DNA of 64,000 bases from Olleya sp. YS (GCF_029760915.1 NZ_CP121685.1:372001-436000), one strand, 5' to 3'; shown: positions 7,129 to 16,205, counted from the first letter of the stretch. The notes: a model not told the origin generated them from the sequence alone. Numbers and translations: made by a program.

Positions 7129-8121
7129 ATGAAACACATACTAAACCGATTAATAAACCAAGAAAGCATCACCAGCGAAGAAGCAAAAAACGTGTTGGTT
7201 AATATTTCCGCAGGACAATATAACCAAAGCCAAATCGCTTCATTTTTAACCGTTTATATGATGCGAAGCATCACTCTGGAAGAGCTTCAAGGCTTTAGAG
7301 ATGCACTTTTAGAATTGTGTATTCCAATAGATTTGTCAGATTTTAATGCTATTGATTTATGCGGAACTGGTGGAGATGGAAAAGACACCTTTAATATTTC
7401 CACATTAGCCTCTTTTGTAACTGCAGGTGCAGGAGTAAAAGTAGCAAAACATGGTAATTACGGAGTCTCTTCTGCATCAGGATCTTCAAATGTTATGGAA
7501 GCGTTAGGGATTCATTTCTCAAATAAATCAGATTTTTTAAAATATGCTATTGATCAAGCTGGCATTTGTGTGTTACACGCGCCTTTATTTCATCCAGCGA
7601 TGAAAAATGTGGCTCCAATTCGTAAAGAATTAGGTGTGAAAACCTTTTTTAACATGTTAGGACCAATGGTAAATCCAGCGTTCCCAAAAAACCAAATGGT
7701 TGGTGTTTTCAATTTAGAATTACAACGTATCTATGGGTATCTTTATCAAAATACTGATAAAAATTATAGCATTGTTCACGCGCTTGATGGTTATGATGAA
7801 ATTTCATTAACAGGGAACACCAAAATTATATCTAATACAACCGAAACGATGTTAAGTCCATCAGATTTAGGTGTAGAACAAATAGAACAGTCAGATATTT
7901 TTGGAGGACACTCAGTAAAAGCTGCTGCCAAAATATTCAAAAACATAATTAATGGAAAAGGAACAGAAGCGCAAAACAATGTGGTTTGTGCCAATGCAGG
8001 ATTAGCAATTGCAACAGTCAATCAAATCTCTCATCAAGACGGATTTGAATTGGCAAAAGAGAGTTTAGAAAGCGGAAAAGCTAAAGCTAGCTTAGAACGA
8101 TTAATAGAATTGAGTAAATAA
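7129..8121 (+). CDS. trpD: Anthranilate phosphoribosyltransferase
   Basis: A 330-residue enzyme that joins anthranilate to PRPP. The PRPP/diphosphate loop is AIDLCGTGGDGKDTFNIST (about residues 75-93), followed by VKVAKHGNYGVSSASGSSNV (about 104-123) with the KHGNxxxSS anthranilate site; RKELGVKTFFNMLGPMVNP (about 167-185) is the second anthranilate-binding element. Length is standard. The ATG at 7129 begins MKHILNRLINQESIT, the usual N-terminus. The gap to trpC (118 nt) holds an inverted-repeat element. Confidence 0.96.
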   Translation: MKHILNRLINQESITSEEAKNVLVNISAGQYNQSQIASFLTVYMMRSITLEELQGFRDALLELCIPIDLSDFNAIDLCGTGGDGKDTFNISTLASFVTAGAGVKVAKHGNYGVSSASGSSNVMEALGIHFSNKSDFLKYAIDQAGICVLHAPLFHPAMKNVAPIRKELGVKTFFNMLGPMVNPAFPKNQMVGVFNLELQRIYGYLYQNTDKNYSIVHALDGYDEISLTGNTKIISNTTETMLSPSDLGVEQIEQSDIFGGHSVKAAAKIFKNIINGKGTEAQNNVVCANAGLAIATVNQISHQDGFELAKESLESGKAKASLERLIELSK

Positions 8122-8128
8122 ATATAAA

Positions 8129-8229
8129 CGTCACTTCGAGTGATTTTTGAGGTACAAAAAAAATGTATCAAGAAGCTAATAAAGTTCTCGATACAATTTC
8201 GATAAAAATCGAAATCACTCGAACTGACG
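8129..8229. repeat. Inverted-repeat element between trpD and trpC
   Basis: CGTCACTTCGAGTGATTT (8129-8146) reappears inverted as AAATCACTCGAACTGACG (8212-8229), with one mismatch. Nested inside is a second weak stem, GTATC (8165-8169)/GATAC (8190-8194). The whole 101-bp unit looks like a REP-type dispersed element common between flavobacterial genes. It would form a large cruciform or RNA hairpin within the trp transcript and may affect mRNA stability or partial termination. Confidence 0.75.
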
Positions 8230-8239
8230 GAAAAATAAT

Positions 8240-9022
8240 ATGGACATATTACAAAAAATAACAAACGATAAACGTATAGAAGTAAACCTTCGCAAACAAC
8301 TCATACCCATAAAACAATTAGAGCAATCCGTTTTATTTGAACGTGACACCATTTCACTTGCAAAAAAATTAAAAGCAAGTAACACAGGTATTATTGCTGA
8401 ACACAAACGTCGTTCGCCATCAAAACTAGTGATTAATCACAATCTAAATGTATTTGATGTCGCTAAAGGTTATGAAAACGCAGGAGTTTGTGGTATGTCT
8501 GTGTTAACAGACGGAAAATATTTTGGTGGTAGTTTGGAAGATTTATTAATAGCCAGAGCAAGTTGTCATTTACCATTATTGCGCAAAGAATTTATAATTG
8601 ACCCTTATCAGATTATCGAAGCTAAAGCTTATGGAGCAGATGTTATTTTATTGATAGCTGCTATCCTGACTAATGCAGAAATCAAACAATTTTCAGAATT
8701 GGCAAAAAGTTTAAATCTTGATGTGCTTTTGGAAGTACATAACGAAGCGGAATTACATAAATCTATTATGCCAAGTTTAGACATGCTTGGCGTAAACAAC
8801 AGAAATCTTAAAACCTTTGAGGTAAGCCTAGACACTAGTAAACAACTTAGTAATTTAATTCCTGAAGACTTTGTAAAAGTCTCAGAAAGTGGAATAAGCA
8901 ACATACAAGCAATTAAACAATTACAACCTTATGGTTATAAAGGGTTTTTAATTGGTGAAAACTTTATGAAAACCAACAATGCTGGCGAAAGCGCTATGCA
9001 ATTTATAGAAAAATTAAAATAA
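8240..9022 (+). CDS. trpC: Indole-3-glycerol phosphate synthase
   Basis: A 260-residue TIM barrel that cyclises CdRP to indole-3-glycerol phosphate. Motifs: GIIAEHKRRSPSK (catalytic Lys in EHKRRSPS, about residue 55), SVLTDGKYFGGS (about 89-100), LLRKEFIIDPYQI (about 112-124), VLLEVHNEAEL (about 158-168), LGVNNRNLKTFEV (about 178-190) and VSESGISN (about 213-220). It is not fused to TrpF, which is the next gene 50 nt downstream. Confidence 0.96.
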   Translation: MDILQKITNDKRIEVNLRKQLIPIKQLEQSVLFERDTISLAKKLKASNTGIIAEHKRRSPSKLVINHNLNVFDVAKGYENAGVCGMSVLTDGKYFGGSLEDLLIARASCHLPLLRKEFIIDPYQIIEAKAYGADVILLIAAILTNAEIKQFSELAKSLNLDVLLEVHNEAELHKSIMPSLDMLGVNNRNLKTFEVSLDTSKQLSNLIPEDFVKVSESGISNIQAIKQLQPYGYKGFLIGENFMKTNNAGESAMQFIEKLK

Positions 9023-9072
9023 TAATCAAAATTTATGGCGTGTGGTGAGATTCCCACTGTCGCAAGAAAACA

Positions 9073-9708
9073 ATGAAACTAAAAGTTTGCGGAATGAAAT
9101 TAGAACATAACATCCAAGATGTTGCAGTTATGCAGCCTAGCTATATGGGTTTTATTTTTTATGAAAAGTCATCACGTTATTTTAATGGAAATATTCCTGA
9201 AATCTCAGAAAATATTAAAAAAATAGGCGTTTTTGTTGATGCCACTTTCGATTATATTCGTGGTAAAGTTGAAAAATATGACTTACAAGGTGTTCAGCTT
9301 CATGGAAATGAATCTCCTGAATTATGTCAACGATTAAAAGAGCTTGACATTATTGTTATAAAGGTGTTTTCTATTAAAAATCAATTCGATTTTAAAGTTT
9401 TAGAACCTTATGAGGACGTTTGCGATTTGTATTTATTTGACACAAAAGGTAAAGAACCAGGTGGAAATGGCTATGTTTTTAATTGGAATGTCTTGAAAAA
9501 ATACCCATCTGCTAAACCCTATTTTTTAAGTGGTGGATTAGGACCAAAAGAGATGGACGCCATTCTATTATTTTTAAAACGACCAGAATCTCATTTGTGT
9601 TTTGGATTAGATTTAAATAGCAAATTCGAAACTGCAGCAGGTTTAAAAGATGTTGCGAAACTAAAAGCATTTAAACAACAATTAACAGCAAATAATTATG
9701 AAGCATAA
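9073..9708 (+). CDS. trpF: Phosphoribosylanthranilate isomerase
   Basis: A 211-residue TIM barrel for the Amadori rearrangement of PRA to CdRP. It opens [12 protein letters not shown] with the catalytic Cys in KVCGM, has [14 protein letters not shown] (about 25-38), [13 protein letters not shown] (about 51-63), [18 protein letters not shown] (about 73-90) and catalytic Asp in [15 protein letters not shown] (about 120-134). LSGGLGP and [14 protein letters not shown] end the phosphate site; the latter reads D-L-N where most homologues have DVNSGVE. The last 11 nt overlap trpB, implying translational coupling. Confidence 0.95.
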   Translation: MKLKVCGMKLEHNIQDVAVMQPSYMGFIFYEKSSRYFNGNIPEISENIKKIGVFVDATFDYIRGKVEKYDLQGVQLHGNESPELCQRLKELDIIVIKVFSIKNQFDFKVLEPYEDVCDLYLFDTKGKEPGGNGYVFNWNVLKKYPSAKPYFLSGGLGPKEMDAILLFLKRPESHLCFGLDLNSKFETAAGLKDVAKLKAFKQQLTANNYEA

Positions 9709-10879
9709 TATAGATAGCAAAGGATATTATGGAGAATTTGGAGGCGCATACATACCAGAAATGCTGTATCCAAATGTAGAAGAGTTGCGTCAAAACTATT
9801 TAAAAATAATGGCTGAGCCTTCATTTAAAAAAGAGTTTGACCAATTATTAAAAGATTATGTAGGACGTCCTTCTCCACTCTATTTTGCTAAACGATTAAG
9901 CGAAAAATATAACACTAAAATCTATCTAAAAAGAGAAGATTTAAATCACACAGGTGCTCACAAAGTAAACAATACTATTGGACAAATACTAATGGCTCAG
10001 CGTTTAGGTAAAACCAGAATTATTGCTGAAACTGGAGCTGGACAACATGGTGTAGCAACAGCAACTGTTTGTGCTTTAATGGGTATGAAATGTATTGTCT
10101 ACATGGGAGAAATTGATATTGCACGTCAAGCACCAAACGTTGCTAGAATGAAAATGTTAGGTGCAGAAGTTAGACCAGCTCTATCTGGAAGTCGCACCTT
10201 AAAAGATGCTACTAACGAAGCTATTAGAGATTGGATTAACAATCCAGTAGACACGCATTATATTATAGGTAGTGTTGTTGGACCTCATCCCTATCCAGAT
10301 ATGGTTGCACGTTTTCAAGCAGTGGTTAGCGAAGAAATAAAATGGCAATTACTAGACAAAGAAGGTACAGAAAAACCAGATTATGTGGTCGCTTGTGTTG
10401 GAGGTGGTAGTAATGCTGCAGGTGCTTTTTATCATTATTTAGAAGATACTGATGTTAAGCTAATTGCAGTAGAAGCAGCAGGAAAAGGAATACATTCTGG
10501 AGAGAGTGCTGCTACCTCTGTTTTAGGAAAAGAAGGGATTATTCATGGTAGTAAAACCTTACTAATGCAAACTAAGGATGGTCAAATTACTGAGCCATAT
10601 TCAATTTCAGCAGGATTAGACTATCCAGGAGTTGGACCCATGCATGCGCATTTGTACAAAACTGGTCGTGCAGAGTTTATTTCTATCACAGATGATGATG
10701 CCATGACTGCTGGTTTGGAATTAAGTCAGCTTGAAGGTATTATTCCTGCAATAGAAACGTCACATTCTCTAGCAGTTTTTAAAGATTATAAATTTAAAGA
10801 CGATGATGTTGTAGTTATAAATTTATCAGGAAGAGGCGACAAGGACTTACAGAATTATATTGATTATTTTAAATTGTAG
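9698..10879 (+). CDS. trpB: Tryptophan synthase beta chain
   Basis: A 393-residue PLP enzyme joining indole and serine. [17 protein letters not shown] is the N-terminal signature, [15 protein letters not shown] holds the PLP lysine (HK, near residue 88), [13 protein letters not shown] follows, [13 protein letters not shown] is the phosphate loop and the C-terminal [13 protein letters not shown] is conserved. It is the short TrpB1-type that works in complex with TrpA. It overlaps trpF by 11 nt; trpA is 134 nt downstream after repeat sequence. Confidence 0.97.
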   Translation: MKHNIDSKGYYGEFGGAYIPEMLYPNVEELRQNYLKIMAEPSFKKEFDQLLKDYVGRPSPLYFAKRLSEKYNTKIYLKREDLNHTGAHKVNNTIGQILMAQRLGKTRIIAETGAGQHGVATATVCALMGMKCIVYMGEIDIARQAPNVARMKMLGAEVRPALSGSRTLKDATNEAIRDWINNPVDTHYIIGSVVGPHPYPDMVARFQAVVSEEIKWQLLDKEGTEKPDYVVACVGGGSNAAGAFYHYLEDTDVKLIAVEAAGKGIHSGESAATSVLGKEGIIHGSKTLLMQTKDGQITEPYSISAGLDYPGVGPMHAHLYKTGRAEFISITDDDAMTAGLELSQLEGIIPAIETSHSLAVFKDYKFKDDDVVVINLSGRGDKDLQNYIDYFKL

Positions 10880-10886
10880 AATTATA

Positions 10887-10961
10887 GCGTTACCACAAGG
10901 GTCAGGCTTTCAAGGCTCGCTATCAAAGATGAGCTCAAACAAACCTTTCAATCCTTAACGC
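10887..10961. repeat. Dispersed-type repeat bounded by GCGTTA/TAACGC
   Basis: GCGTTACCACAAGGGTCAGG begins at 10887 and the unit ends CAATCCTTAACGC at 10961, with GCGTTA (10887-10892) inverted at TAACGC (10956-10961). I recognise this pattern as a family of short noncoding repeats seen between flavobacterial genes; a genome-wide search is needed to count copies. Confidence 0.55.
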
Positions 10962-10976
10962 AACATAAATAATGTG

Positions 10977-10997
10977 AACCTGAAACAAGTTCAGGTT
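10977..10997. repeat. REP-like hairpin before trpA
   Basis: AACCTGAA (10977-10984) and TTCAGGTT (10990-10997) form a perfect 8-bp stem around ACAAG, 17 nt before the trpA ATG. It could hold back trpA translation or stabilise the upstream mRNA. Confidence 0.65.
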
Positions 10998-11013
10998 GAC
11001 GAAATATATTAAA

Positions 11014-11784
11014 ATGAACCGCATTCAATCAAAATTACAAGAAAACAAAAAGCTACTGTCCATATATTTTTCAGCAGGATATCCCAATTTAAACGATACC
11101 GTTTCAATCATTCAAAACTTAGAGAAAAGTGGAGTTGACATGATCGAAATAGGTTTACCCTTTAGTGATCCTTTAGCAGATGGACCAACCATTCAAGCCA
11201 GTTCTACAGAAGCTTTAAAAAACGGTATGACAACCCAAGTACTGTTTGACCAACTAAAAGACATTAGACAAACGGTGTCTATTCCGTTAATTATAATGGG
11301 TTATTTTAATCCAATCTTGCAATATGGTGTTGAAGCCTTTTGTAAAACATGTCAAGACATTGGTATCGATGGACTCATAATTCCAGATTTACCTCTAGAT
11401 GTTTACAATGAACAATATAAAACCACTTTTGAAACATATGGGTTAATCAACGTGTTTTTAATAACGCCTCAAACTTCAGAAAAACGTATTCGATTTATCG
11501 ACTCGATTTCTAACGGATTTATTTATATGGTTAGTAGTGCAAGTGTTACTGGAAGTAGTTCCGGTTTTGGCGATGAACAAACCAACTATTTTAAGCGTAT
11601 TGCAGACATGAAATTAGAAAATCCACAAATAGTAGGTTTCGGAATTTCAGATAATAAAACATTTACGCAAGCCACTCAATATGCAAAAGGGGCAATTATT
11701 GGTAGTGCTTTTATTAAATATTTATCTAACAACTCTGCACAAAACACACATACGTTTGTTGAAAATATTTTAAATTTAGACTAA
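11014..11784 (+). CDS. trpA: Tryptophan synthase alpha chain
   Basis: A 256-residue TIM barrel splitting indole-3-glycerol phosphate to indole and G3P. I place the start at ATG 11014 (MNRIQSKLQENKKLLSIYFS); a TTG six codons upstream lies in the REP-like hairpin. Motifs: MIEIGLPFSDPLADGPTIQ with the catalytic Glu (about residues 44-62), LIIMGYFNPILQYG (about 93-106), DGLIIPDLPLDVY (catalytic Asp, about 124-136), FIYMVSSASVTGSSSGF (about 169-185) and VGFGISDNKTF. It completes the operon trpEGDCFBA. Confidence 0.96.
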   Translation: MNRIQSKLQENKKLLSIYFSAGYPNLNDTVSIIQNLEKSGVDMIEIGLPFSDPLADGPTIQASSTEALKNGMTTQVLFDQLKDIRQTVSIPLIIMGYFNPILQYGVEAFCKTCQDIGIDGLIIPDLPLDVYNEQYKTTFETYGLINVFLITPQTSEKRIRFIDSISNGFIYMVSSASVTGSSSGFGDEQTNYFKRIADMKLENPQIVGFGISDNKTFTQATQYAKGAIIGSAFIKYLSNNSAQNTHTFVENILNLD

Positions 11785-11796
11785 AATACTATAATC

Positions 11797-12231
11797 TTGA
11801 ATATTGACTTGAAACATATAATCTTTAGTTTTAGTCTTGTTTTAATATCCTGTAATACTCAAAAAAGTGATGTATTAAAGCAAACAGCATGTATCGACAC
11901 TATTTTAAAACAAGATGATTCTTTAGGTCGAATAAGAAATGATGCTAGTAAAGAGCACTCATTAAGCAACACCATATTAAGTTATACAGATGCGTTAAAT
12001 GCTTTAGATTATTCAAACTGTCCAGAATCATTTTCATCTGCATTTAAAGGCCATATTGATGCATGGAATAATATGATGTTAATTACTAATAAATATCCAA
12101 CTCTTAGAGGAGAGATGCACGATGTATTTGATAGTATCAAAACGACTAAAGACTCTGTAGCTTTTAAAATATTCCTAAAAGACATTTGGGACACTTGGGA
12201 TACAATAGAAAAAGTAAAAAGCCTCAATTGA
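11797..12231 (+). CDS. Putative lipoprotein of unknown function
   Basis: A 144-residue protein with TTG as the apparent start (no ATG is available near it); a second TTG at 11809 is an alternative. The N-terminus LKHIIFSFSLVLISCNTQ is a lipoprotein signal with lipobox LISC. The mature part is helical with aromatic residues (FKGHIDAWNNMM, FLKDIWDTWDTIEKV) and resembles no family I know. Only 12 nt separate it from trpA, so it is probably read with the trp operon, although a metabolic link is not implied. Confidence 0.65.
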   Translation: MNIDLKHIIFSFSLVLISCNTQKSDVLKQTACIDTILKQDDSLGRIRNDASKEHSLSNTILSYTDALNALDYSNCPESFSSAFKGHIDAWNNMMLITNKYPTLRGEMHDVFDSIKTTKDSVAFKIFLKDIWDTWDTIEKVKSLN

Positions 12232-12344
12232 CAACATCTTTTTAACTAAGTTTAACGTTTATTACCAAGGTTTTAACGAAGCCTTGTGAGCCTTTTCTCT
12301 TGATATTAAGTATCTTTATTACGAACCAAAAAAACAAATAAAAA

Positions 12345-12494
12345 ATGGGAATGATAAAAGATAGAAAGAAATTTAAAACTACAGTAGAACAAACTAATCC
12401 GACAAATCCAACAGGAAATGTCAACATTAAAACAAACGATTTTGATATCGATAAAATGACTATCAAAAAACAGCAAAATAAAACGATTAGCTAA
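12345..12494 (+). CDS. Putative 49-residue basic protein
   Basis: ATG at 12345 opens a 49-codon frame starting MGMIKDRKKFKTTVEQTNPT and ending NKTIS. It is hydrophilic, Lys/Thr/Asn-rich with no signal peptide. Support for it being real: AT-rich spacing, a complete frame closing 20 nt before a strong terminator, and no competing gene in a 322-nt gap. A weak -7-like TATCTTTA lies at 12311-12318. No family is recognised. Confidence 0.5.
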   Translation: MGMIKDRKKFKTTVEQTNPTNPTGNVNIKTNDFDIDKMTIKKQQNKTIS

Positions 12495-12514
12495 TCACTT
12501 TTAGTATCGTTATT

Positions 12515-12553
12515 AAATGCCTATTCAGTATATTTGAATAGGCATTTTTTTTT
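12515..12553 (+). terminator. Strong intrinsic terminator
   Basis: AAATGCCTATTCA (12515-12527) pairs with TGAATAGGCATTT (12535-12547) and runs into T9 ending at 12553, directly against the next ATG (12554). The downstream gene must therefore either be read by readthrough or have a promoter inside this hairpin. Confidence 0.88.
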
Positions 12554-12778
12554 ATGAAACTTGTAAACGACTACAGACTAATTTTAGTAATGTGCTTAAC
12601 CTTAGGATTAGCTCCTTTTTATCCAGAACCTCATCTCTGGGGAAAACTTAAATGGATTGCTGGAGGAGCAAATGGCATGCAATTTATGGATTGGTTTGAT
12701 GTGATTGTGCATGGCTTTCCTTGGGTGCTTTTAATACGATTAGTAATAGTAAAATTATTTTCTAAAAAAAATGCTTAA
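12554..12778 (+). CDS. Small membrane protein of unknown function
   Basis: A 74-residue protein with two likely membrane segments, LILVMCLTLGLAPFYP (about 8-23) and VIVHGFPWVLLIRLVIVKLF (about 50-69), separated by HLWGKLKWIAGGANGMQFMD. It overlaps trmL by 8 nt, so translation is probably coupled. I do not recognise a named family; it looks like a conserved flavobacterial protein from its position and composition. Confidence 0.7.
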   Translation: MKLVNDYRLILVMCLTLGLAPFYPEPHLWGKLKWIAGGANGMQFMDWFDVIVHGFPWVLLIRLVIVKLFSKKNA

Positions 12779-13220
12779 TATAGTTTTAATAGAACCCGAA
12801 ATACCAAACAACACAGGCAATATTGGTCGATTAGCCTTAGCAACAAACAGCAAATTACACTTGGTAAAACCTTTTGGATTTGAGTTAAGTGATAAGCGAT
12901 TAAAACGAGCTGGATTGGATTACTGGCAGTATTTAGAAGTTATTATTTACGATTCTGTTGACGCATTTTTTGATATTAATCAAAATGAAAATTTTGTGTT
13001 ATTTTCAAGTCATGGTGCAAAATCACATTGGGACATACCATTTACAGACAACATGTTTCTTATCTTCGGGAAAGAGTCTGTTGGACTGGACAAAACTTTA
13101 ATTAGAACACATTCAAATTCACTTTATAAAATTCCGCTTTACAGCGAACATATTAGGAGTTTAAATTTAGCTAATGCTGTGAGTATTGTTATTTATGAAG
13201 GATTAAGACAATTAAAATAA
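12771..13220 (+). CDS. trmL: tRNA (cytidine/uridine-34 2'-O)-methyltransferase, SPOUT family
   Basis: A 149-residue SPOUT (trefoil-knot) methyltransferase. It opens LNIVLIEPEIPNNTGNIGRL, the SpoU motif 1 with the conserved Asn-Arg region, has FGFELSDKRLKRAGLDYWQY, LIFGKESVGLDK (motif 2) and the C-terminal IPLYSEHIRSLNLANAVSIV (motif 3). The small size without RNA-binding extension is the TrmL/YibK type, which 2'-O-methylates the wobble nucleotide of leucine tRNAs. Confidence 0.92.
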   Translation: MLNIVLIEPEIPNNTGNIGRLALATNSKLHLVKPFGFELSDKRLKRAGLDYWQYLEVIIYDSVDAFFDINQNENFVLFSSHGAKSHWDIPFTDNMFLIFGKESVGLDKTLIRTHSNSLYKIPLYSEHIRSLNLANAVSIVIYEGLRQLK

Positions 13221-13227
13221 TAATGCT

Positions 13228-14151
13228 ATGACATCAAAAAAATCGAAAGCTTTAAAATCTCTGTCAGAATATACTCAGATTGCTGTAGGCATTATTTTAG
13301 CAAGTATTGGCTTAAAAGCATTTTTATTACCTAACGGATTTATGGATGGTGGTGTTACTGGTATTGCCTTACTAGTTAACCGTTTGGTAGATATTAATAT
13401 CTCTTTACTTTTAGTGTTGTTTAGCATTCCGTTTTTAATAATGGGATATTTTACAGTGTCTAGACGCATAATTTTAAAATCCATTGTTAGTATTTTAGGT
13501 TTAGCACTATTTATTCACTTTGAAAATTTCGGAATCATTACCGAAGATAAATTTTTAATATCCATTTTTGGTGGATTATTTCTTGGCGCAGGAATTGGAA
13601 TTGCTATAAGAAATGGATCTGTTTTGGATGGCTCAGAGATTTTAGGCGTGTTTATTAATGATAGGTTTGGAATAAGTATTGGTAAAGTCATTTTACTATT
13701 TAATGTTATTTTATTCACCATTACTGCTTTTGTAGTCTCAAAAGAAGTTGCCATGTATTCCATATTAACCTACATTGTTACTGCTAAGGTTACAGATTTA
13801 ACTATCGAAGGATTTGAAGATTTTATTGGTATAACCATTGTATCTAAACACTACGATAAAATCAAAGTAGATATTATTAAAGAGCTTGGTGCTGGAATGA
13901 CTATTTATAAAGGTCGAAAAGGGTTTGGTAGCAAAGGAGAAGTTGAAGATTTTGATATCATCCATACCATAATTAATCGTATCGATATTAAAAAAATGCA
14001 TCGTATAGTTTCTAATATAGACGAAGATGCTTTTATTGTAGAATTTGATGTCAACAATGTAAAAGGTGGTGTATTACGTCGTTATTTAGACAGAAAAAAT
14101 GGTAAAAAATTAGCTAAATTTTTAGCTGAAAATCAACAGGTTAAATTTTAA
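13228..14151 (+). CDS. YitT family membrane protein
   Basis: A 307-residue protein with about five to six membrane helices in residues 15-190 (for example VGIILASIGLKAFLLPNGFM and ISIFGGLFLGAGIGIAIRNG), followed by a soluble C-terminal DUF2179 domain (GMTIYKGRKGFGSKGEVEDF, about 228-247). This is the standard YitT architecture; the transported substrate is unknown. It lies 7 nt after trmL in the same direction. Confidence 0.88.
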   Translation: MTSKKSKALKSLSEYTQIAVGIILASIGLKAFLLPNGFMDGGVTGIALLVNRLVDINISLLLVLFSIPFLIMGYFTVSRRIILKSIVSILGLALFIHFENFGIITEDKFLISIFGGLFLGAGIGIAIRNGSVLDGSEILGVFINDRFGISIGKVILLFNVILFTITAFVVSKEVAMYSILTYIVTAKVTDLTIEGFEDFIGITIVSKHYDKIKVDIIKELGAGMTIYKGRKGFGSKGEVEDFDIIHTIINRIDIKKMHRIVSNIDEDAFIVEFDVNNVKGGVLRRYLDRKNGKKLAKFLAENQQVKF

Positions 14152-14212
14152 ATTAACCAATATTATTTTAAATATTTTCTATATTTGAAAGACACTATTA
14201 AACCTATTTAAA

Positions 14213-14629
14213 ATGAAAAAATTATTATTACTTGTTTTTATACTTCCGTTAATGTCTTTTAATCTATTAAATACTGACTTTGACCTTGTTGGGAAATGGA
14301 AAGGTTACGACAACGGAGACATTGGTTATGCCATTTTTGATAAAGAAGGCTATGCTACTTTTGAGTCTAATGGAGAAAGCATGGGAGGAAAAGAATTTAT
14401 GATGGATGATGAAAAAGCACAAATGACTTATATCTTAAATAAAGAGACACAACCTATGGAAATTGATTTCGTAATTACTTTACTAGAATCTGGTGATACA
14501 CAAAGATTGTTTGGTATTATACAATTTGAAAACAAAGACAAACTTCGTTTAGGTGTAGGATTTGATGGTAGTGATAGACCCACAGAGTTTGATGAAGAAA
14601 ACTCTATTTATTTTGAAAGAATAAAATAA
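14213..14629 (+). CDS. Exported lipocalin-like protein
   Basis: A 138-residue protein with a signal peptide (MKKLLLLVFILPLMSFNLLN). The mature start DLVGKWKGYDNGDIGYAIFD has the G-x-W motif and strand pattern of small lipocalin-like beta-barrels, and the remainder alternates strands (YATFESNGES, MEIDFVITLLESGD, LRLGVGFDGSD). Ligand and role are unknown. A -7-like TATATTTG at 14180-14187 lies 26 nt upstream. Its stop codon abuts the stop of the convergent VF530 gene. Confidence 0.65.
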   Translation: MKKLLLLVFILPLMSFNLLNTDFDLVGKWKGYDNGDIGYAIFDKEGYATFESNGESMGGKEFMMDDEKAQMTYILNKETQPMEIDFVITLLESGDTQRLFGIIQFENKDKLRLGVGFDGSDRPTEFDEENSIYFERIK

Positions 14630-14644
14630 TTATACTTTATTCTT
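14617..14644. terminator. Bidirectional hairpin spanning two abutting stop codons
   Basis: AAGAATAAA (14617-14625) pairs perfectly with TTTATTCTT (14636-14644). The loop contains both TAA stops: 14627-14629 on the plus strand and 14630-14632 on the minus strand. The arms are AT-rich and encode the last residues of each protein. A role in termination is inferred. Confidence 0.5.
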
Positions 14645-14857
14645 CTTCAAATACTCTAAATACATATTTTCTACTTTGGTTCTTGCCCAAGGTGTACGAC
14701 GTAAAAATTTTAAGCTAGATTTTACAGATGGGTTATCTGTAAAGCATCTAATATTAATGTTGTAACCCATATACTCCCAACCATAATGCGCTTGCAAATC
14801 GGTTACAATTTGTTCTAATTTAATTCCGTGTAATGGATTATTTTTTTGTGTTTCCAT
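14630..14857 (-). CDS. VF530 family DNA-binding protein
   Basis: A 75-residue protein starting at ATG 14857 ([17 protein letters not shown]); a TTG three codons upstream is less likely. [40 protein letters not shown] and [16 protein letters not shown] are the hallmarks of the VF530 (DUF2132) fold, reported to bind DNA. It ends on the base next to the upstream gene's stop, with a shared hairpin. Confidence 0.88.
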   Translation of the reverse strand: METQKNNPLHGIKLEQIVTDLQAHYGWEYMGYNINIRCFTDNPSVKSSLKFLRRTPWARTKVENMYLEYLKKNKV

Positions 14858-14894
14858 GTGTGACAAGAAAATACTATTAAAATGCGATCCTAAA

Positions 14895-16205
14895 TTAACT
14901 ATTAGATCGTCTATCGCTACTTCGGTTTCTACTTTTATTTCGGTTTCTGTTTCGTCCTCCTACATTAGAAGATGTATTCCCTCTAGATTTGTTTCCGCCA
15001 CCTTTAGACTTACTATGTCTAGACTGCTGTCTTTTATTCTGTCTAGGTTTTATTGGTGCAGTAGAGGCATTTGGATCTGGTTCAAATCCTTCCAGAATAG
15101 TTACTGGTAGCTTCATACCAATAAGCTTTTCAATATCTCTTAAAAAAGAGGTTTCATCTGCACTTACTAAACTAATTGCTTCTCCATTGGCACCTGCACG
15201 ACCTGTACGACCAATTCTATGAACGTAATCTTCAGAAATGTTTGGGATTTCAAAATTAATAACATGTGGTAATAACGGAATATCCAAACCACGTGCAGCA
15301 ATATCTGTAGCAACTAAAACGCTTACACTACCACTTTTAAATCCAGCTAATGCTTTAGTACGTGCACCTTGACTTTTATTTCCATGGATGGCAGCAGCTT
15401 TAATATTGGCTTTCATCATTTTTTGAACCAACTTATTAGCACCATGTTTTGTACGTGTAAATACTAAAACCTGTTTCCAATTTCCATCAGTGATTAACTT
15501 AATTACTAACTCGGTTTTTTTACCTTTTGCTACTCGGTATATTTTTTGAGTAATAGCTTCAACCGTTGTGTTTTCTGGTGTTGCTTCTACTTGTACTGGA
15601 CGCTTTAAAATTCCGTTTGCTAATTTTCTAATGTCTTTAGAGAAGGTTGCCGAAAACATTAAGTTTTGACGTTTGTCTGGCATTAACTTCATGACACGTT
15701 CTATATCGCGTAAAAATCCCATATCTAACATACGGTCGGCTTCATCTAATACAAAAATCTCGACACGTTTTAAAGATAGTAAGCCTTGACTTTCTAAATC
15801 TAATAAACGTCCAGGCGTTGCTACCAAAATATCAATACCTTGACGTATGGTCGCAGCTTGTGGTTTTTGATTAACTCCACCAAAAATAACAGCACTACGC
15901 AAGTTTAAAAACTCGCTATACTCTTTGACGTTTGCATAGACTTGTGCTGCCAGCTCACGAGTTGGTGTTAAGATTAACGCACGAATAGGTCTGTATTTTT
16001 CTTTTGGATTTTCGGATAATATATGTAATAATGGTAATGTAAAACCTGCGGTTTTACCAGTTCCCGTTTGTGCAGAGGCTAACACATCGTGACCTTGTAA
16101 TACTGGCGGAATGGCTTTTGCTTGAATTGGACTTGGAGTAGTGTATCCTTTTTTGCTAATCGCTTTTAGCAAGGCTTCGGATAAGCCTAGAGATTGAAAT
16201 GACAT
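14895..16205 (-). CDS. rhlE: DEAD-box RNA helicase, RhlE type
   Basis: A 436-residue ATP-dependent RNA helicase. Q motif [15 protein letters not shown], motif [11 protein letters not shown] (about residues 42-51), Ia [20 protein letters not shown] (about 150-159), [22 protein letters not shown] and [25 protein letters not shown] (about 330-339). The C-terminal tail from about residue 375 is low-complexity Arg/Ser/Gly/Asn ([17 protein letters not shown]), a likely RNA-binding extension as in RhlE proteins acting in ribosome assembly or cold adaptation. Confidence 0.93.
   Translation of the reverse strand: MSFQSLGLSEALLKAISKKGYTTPSPIQAKAIPPVLQGHDVLASAQTGTGKTAGFTLPLLHILSENPKEKYRPIRALILTPTRELAAQVYANVKEYSEFLNLRSAVIFGGVNQKPQAATIRQGIDILVATPGRLLDLESQGLLSLKRVEIFVLDEADRMLDMGFLRDIERVMKLMPDKRQNLMFSATFSKDIRKLANGILKRPVQVEATPENTTVEAITQKIYRVAKGKKTELVIKLITDGNWKQVLVFTRTKHGANKLVQKMMKANIKAAAIHGNKSQGARTKALAGFKSGSVSVLVATDIAARGLDIPLLPHVINFEIPNISEDYVHRIGRTGRAGANGEAISLVSADETSFLRDIEKLIGMKLPVTILEGFEPDPNASTAPIKPRQNKRQQSRHSKSKGGGNKSRGNTSSNVGGRNRNRNKSRNRSSDRRSNS

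Noticed and set aside
7008-7202. 64-codon frame overlapping the trpD start
   Set aside because: It overlaps trpD by 74 nt in another frame, has no recognisable composition or motif, and the trpD N-terminus is standard.
12266-12286. CAAGG/CCTTG hairpin after the trp-linked lipoprotein gene as terminator
   Set aside because: Five-bp stem, long loop and no T run; too weak to call.
12242-12466. Leftward 74-codon hydrophobic frame
   Set aside because: Antisense to a plausible small plus-strand gene; the hydrophobicity comes from reading A-rich sequence backwards.
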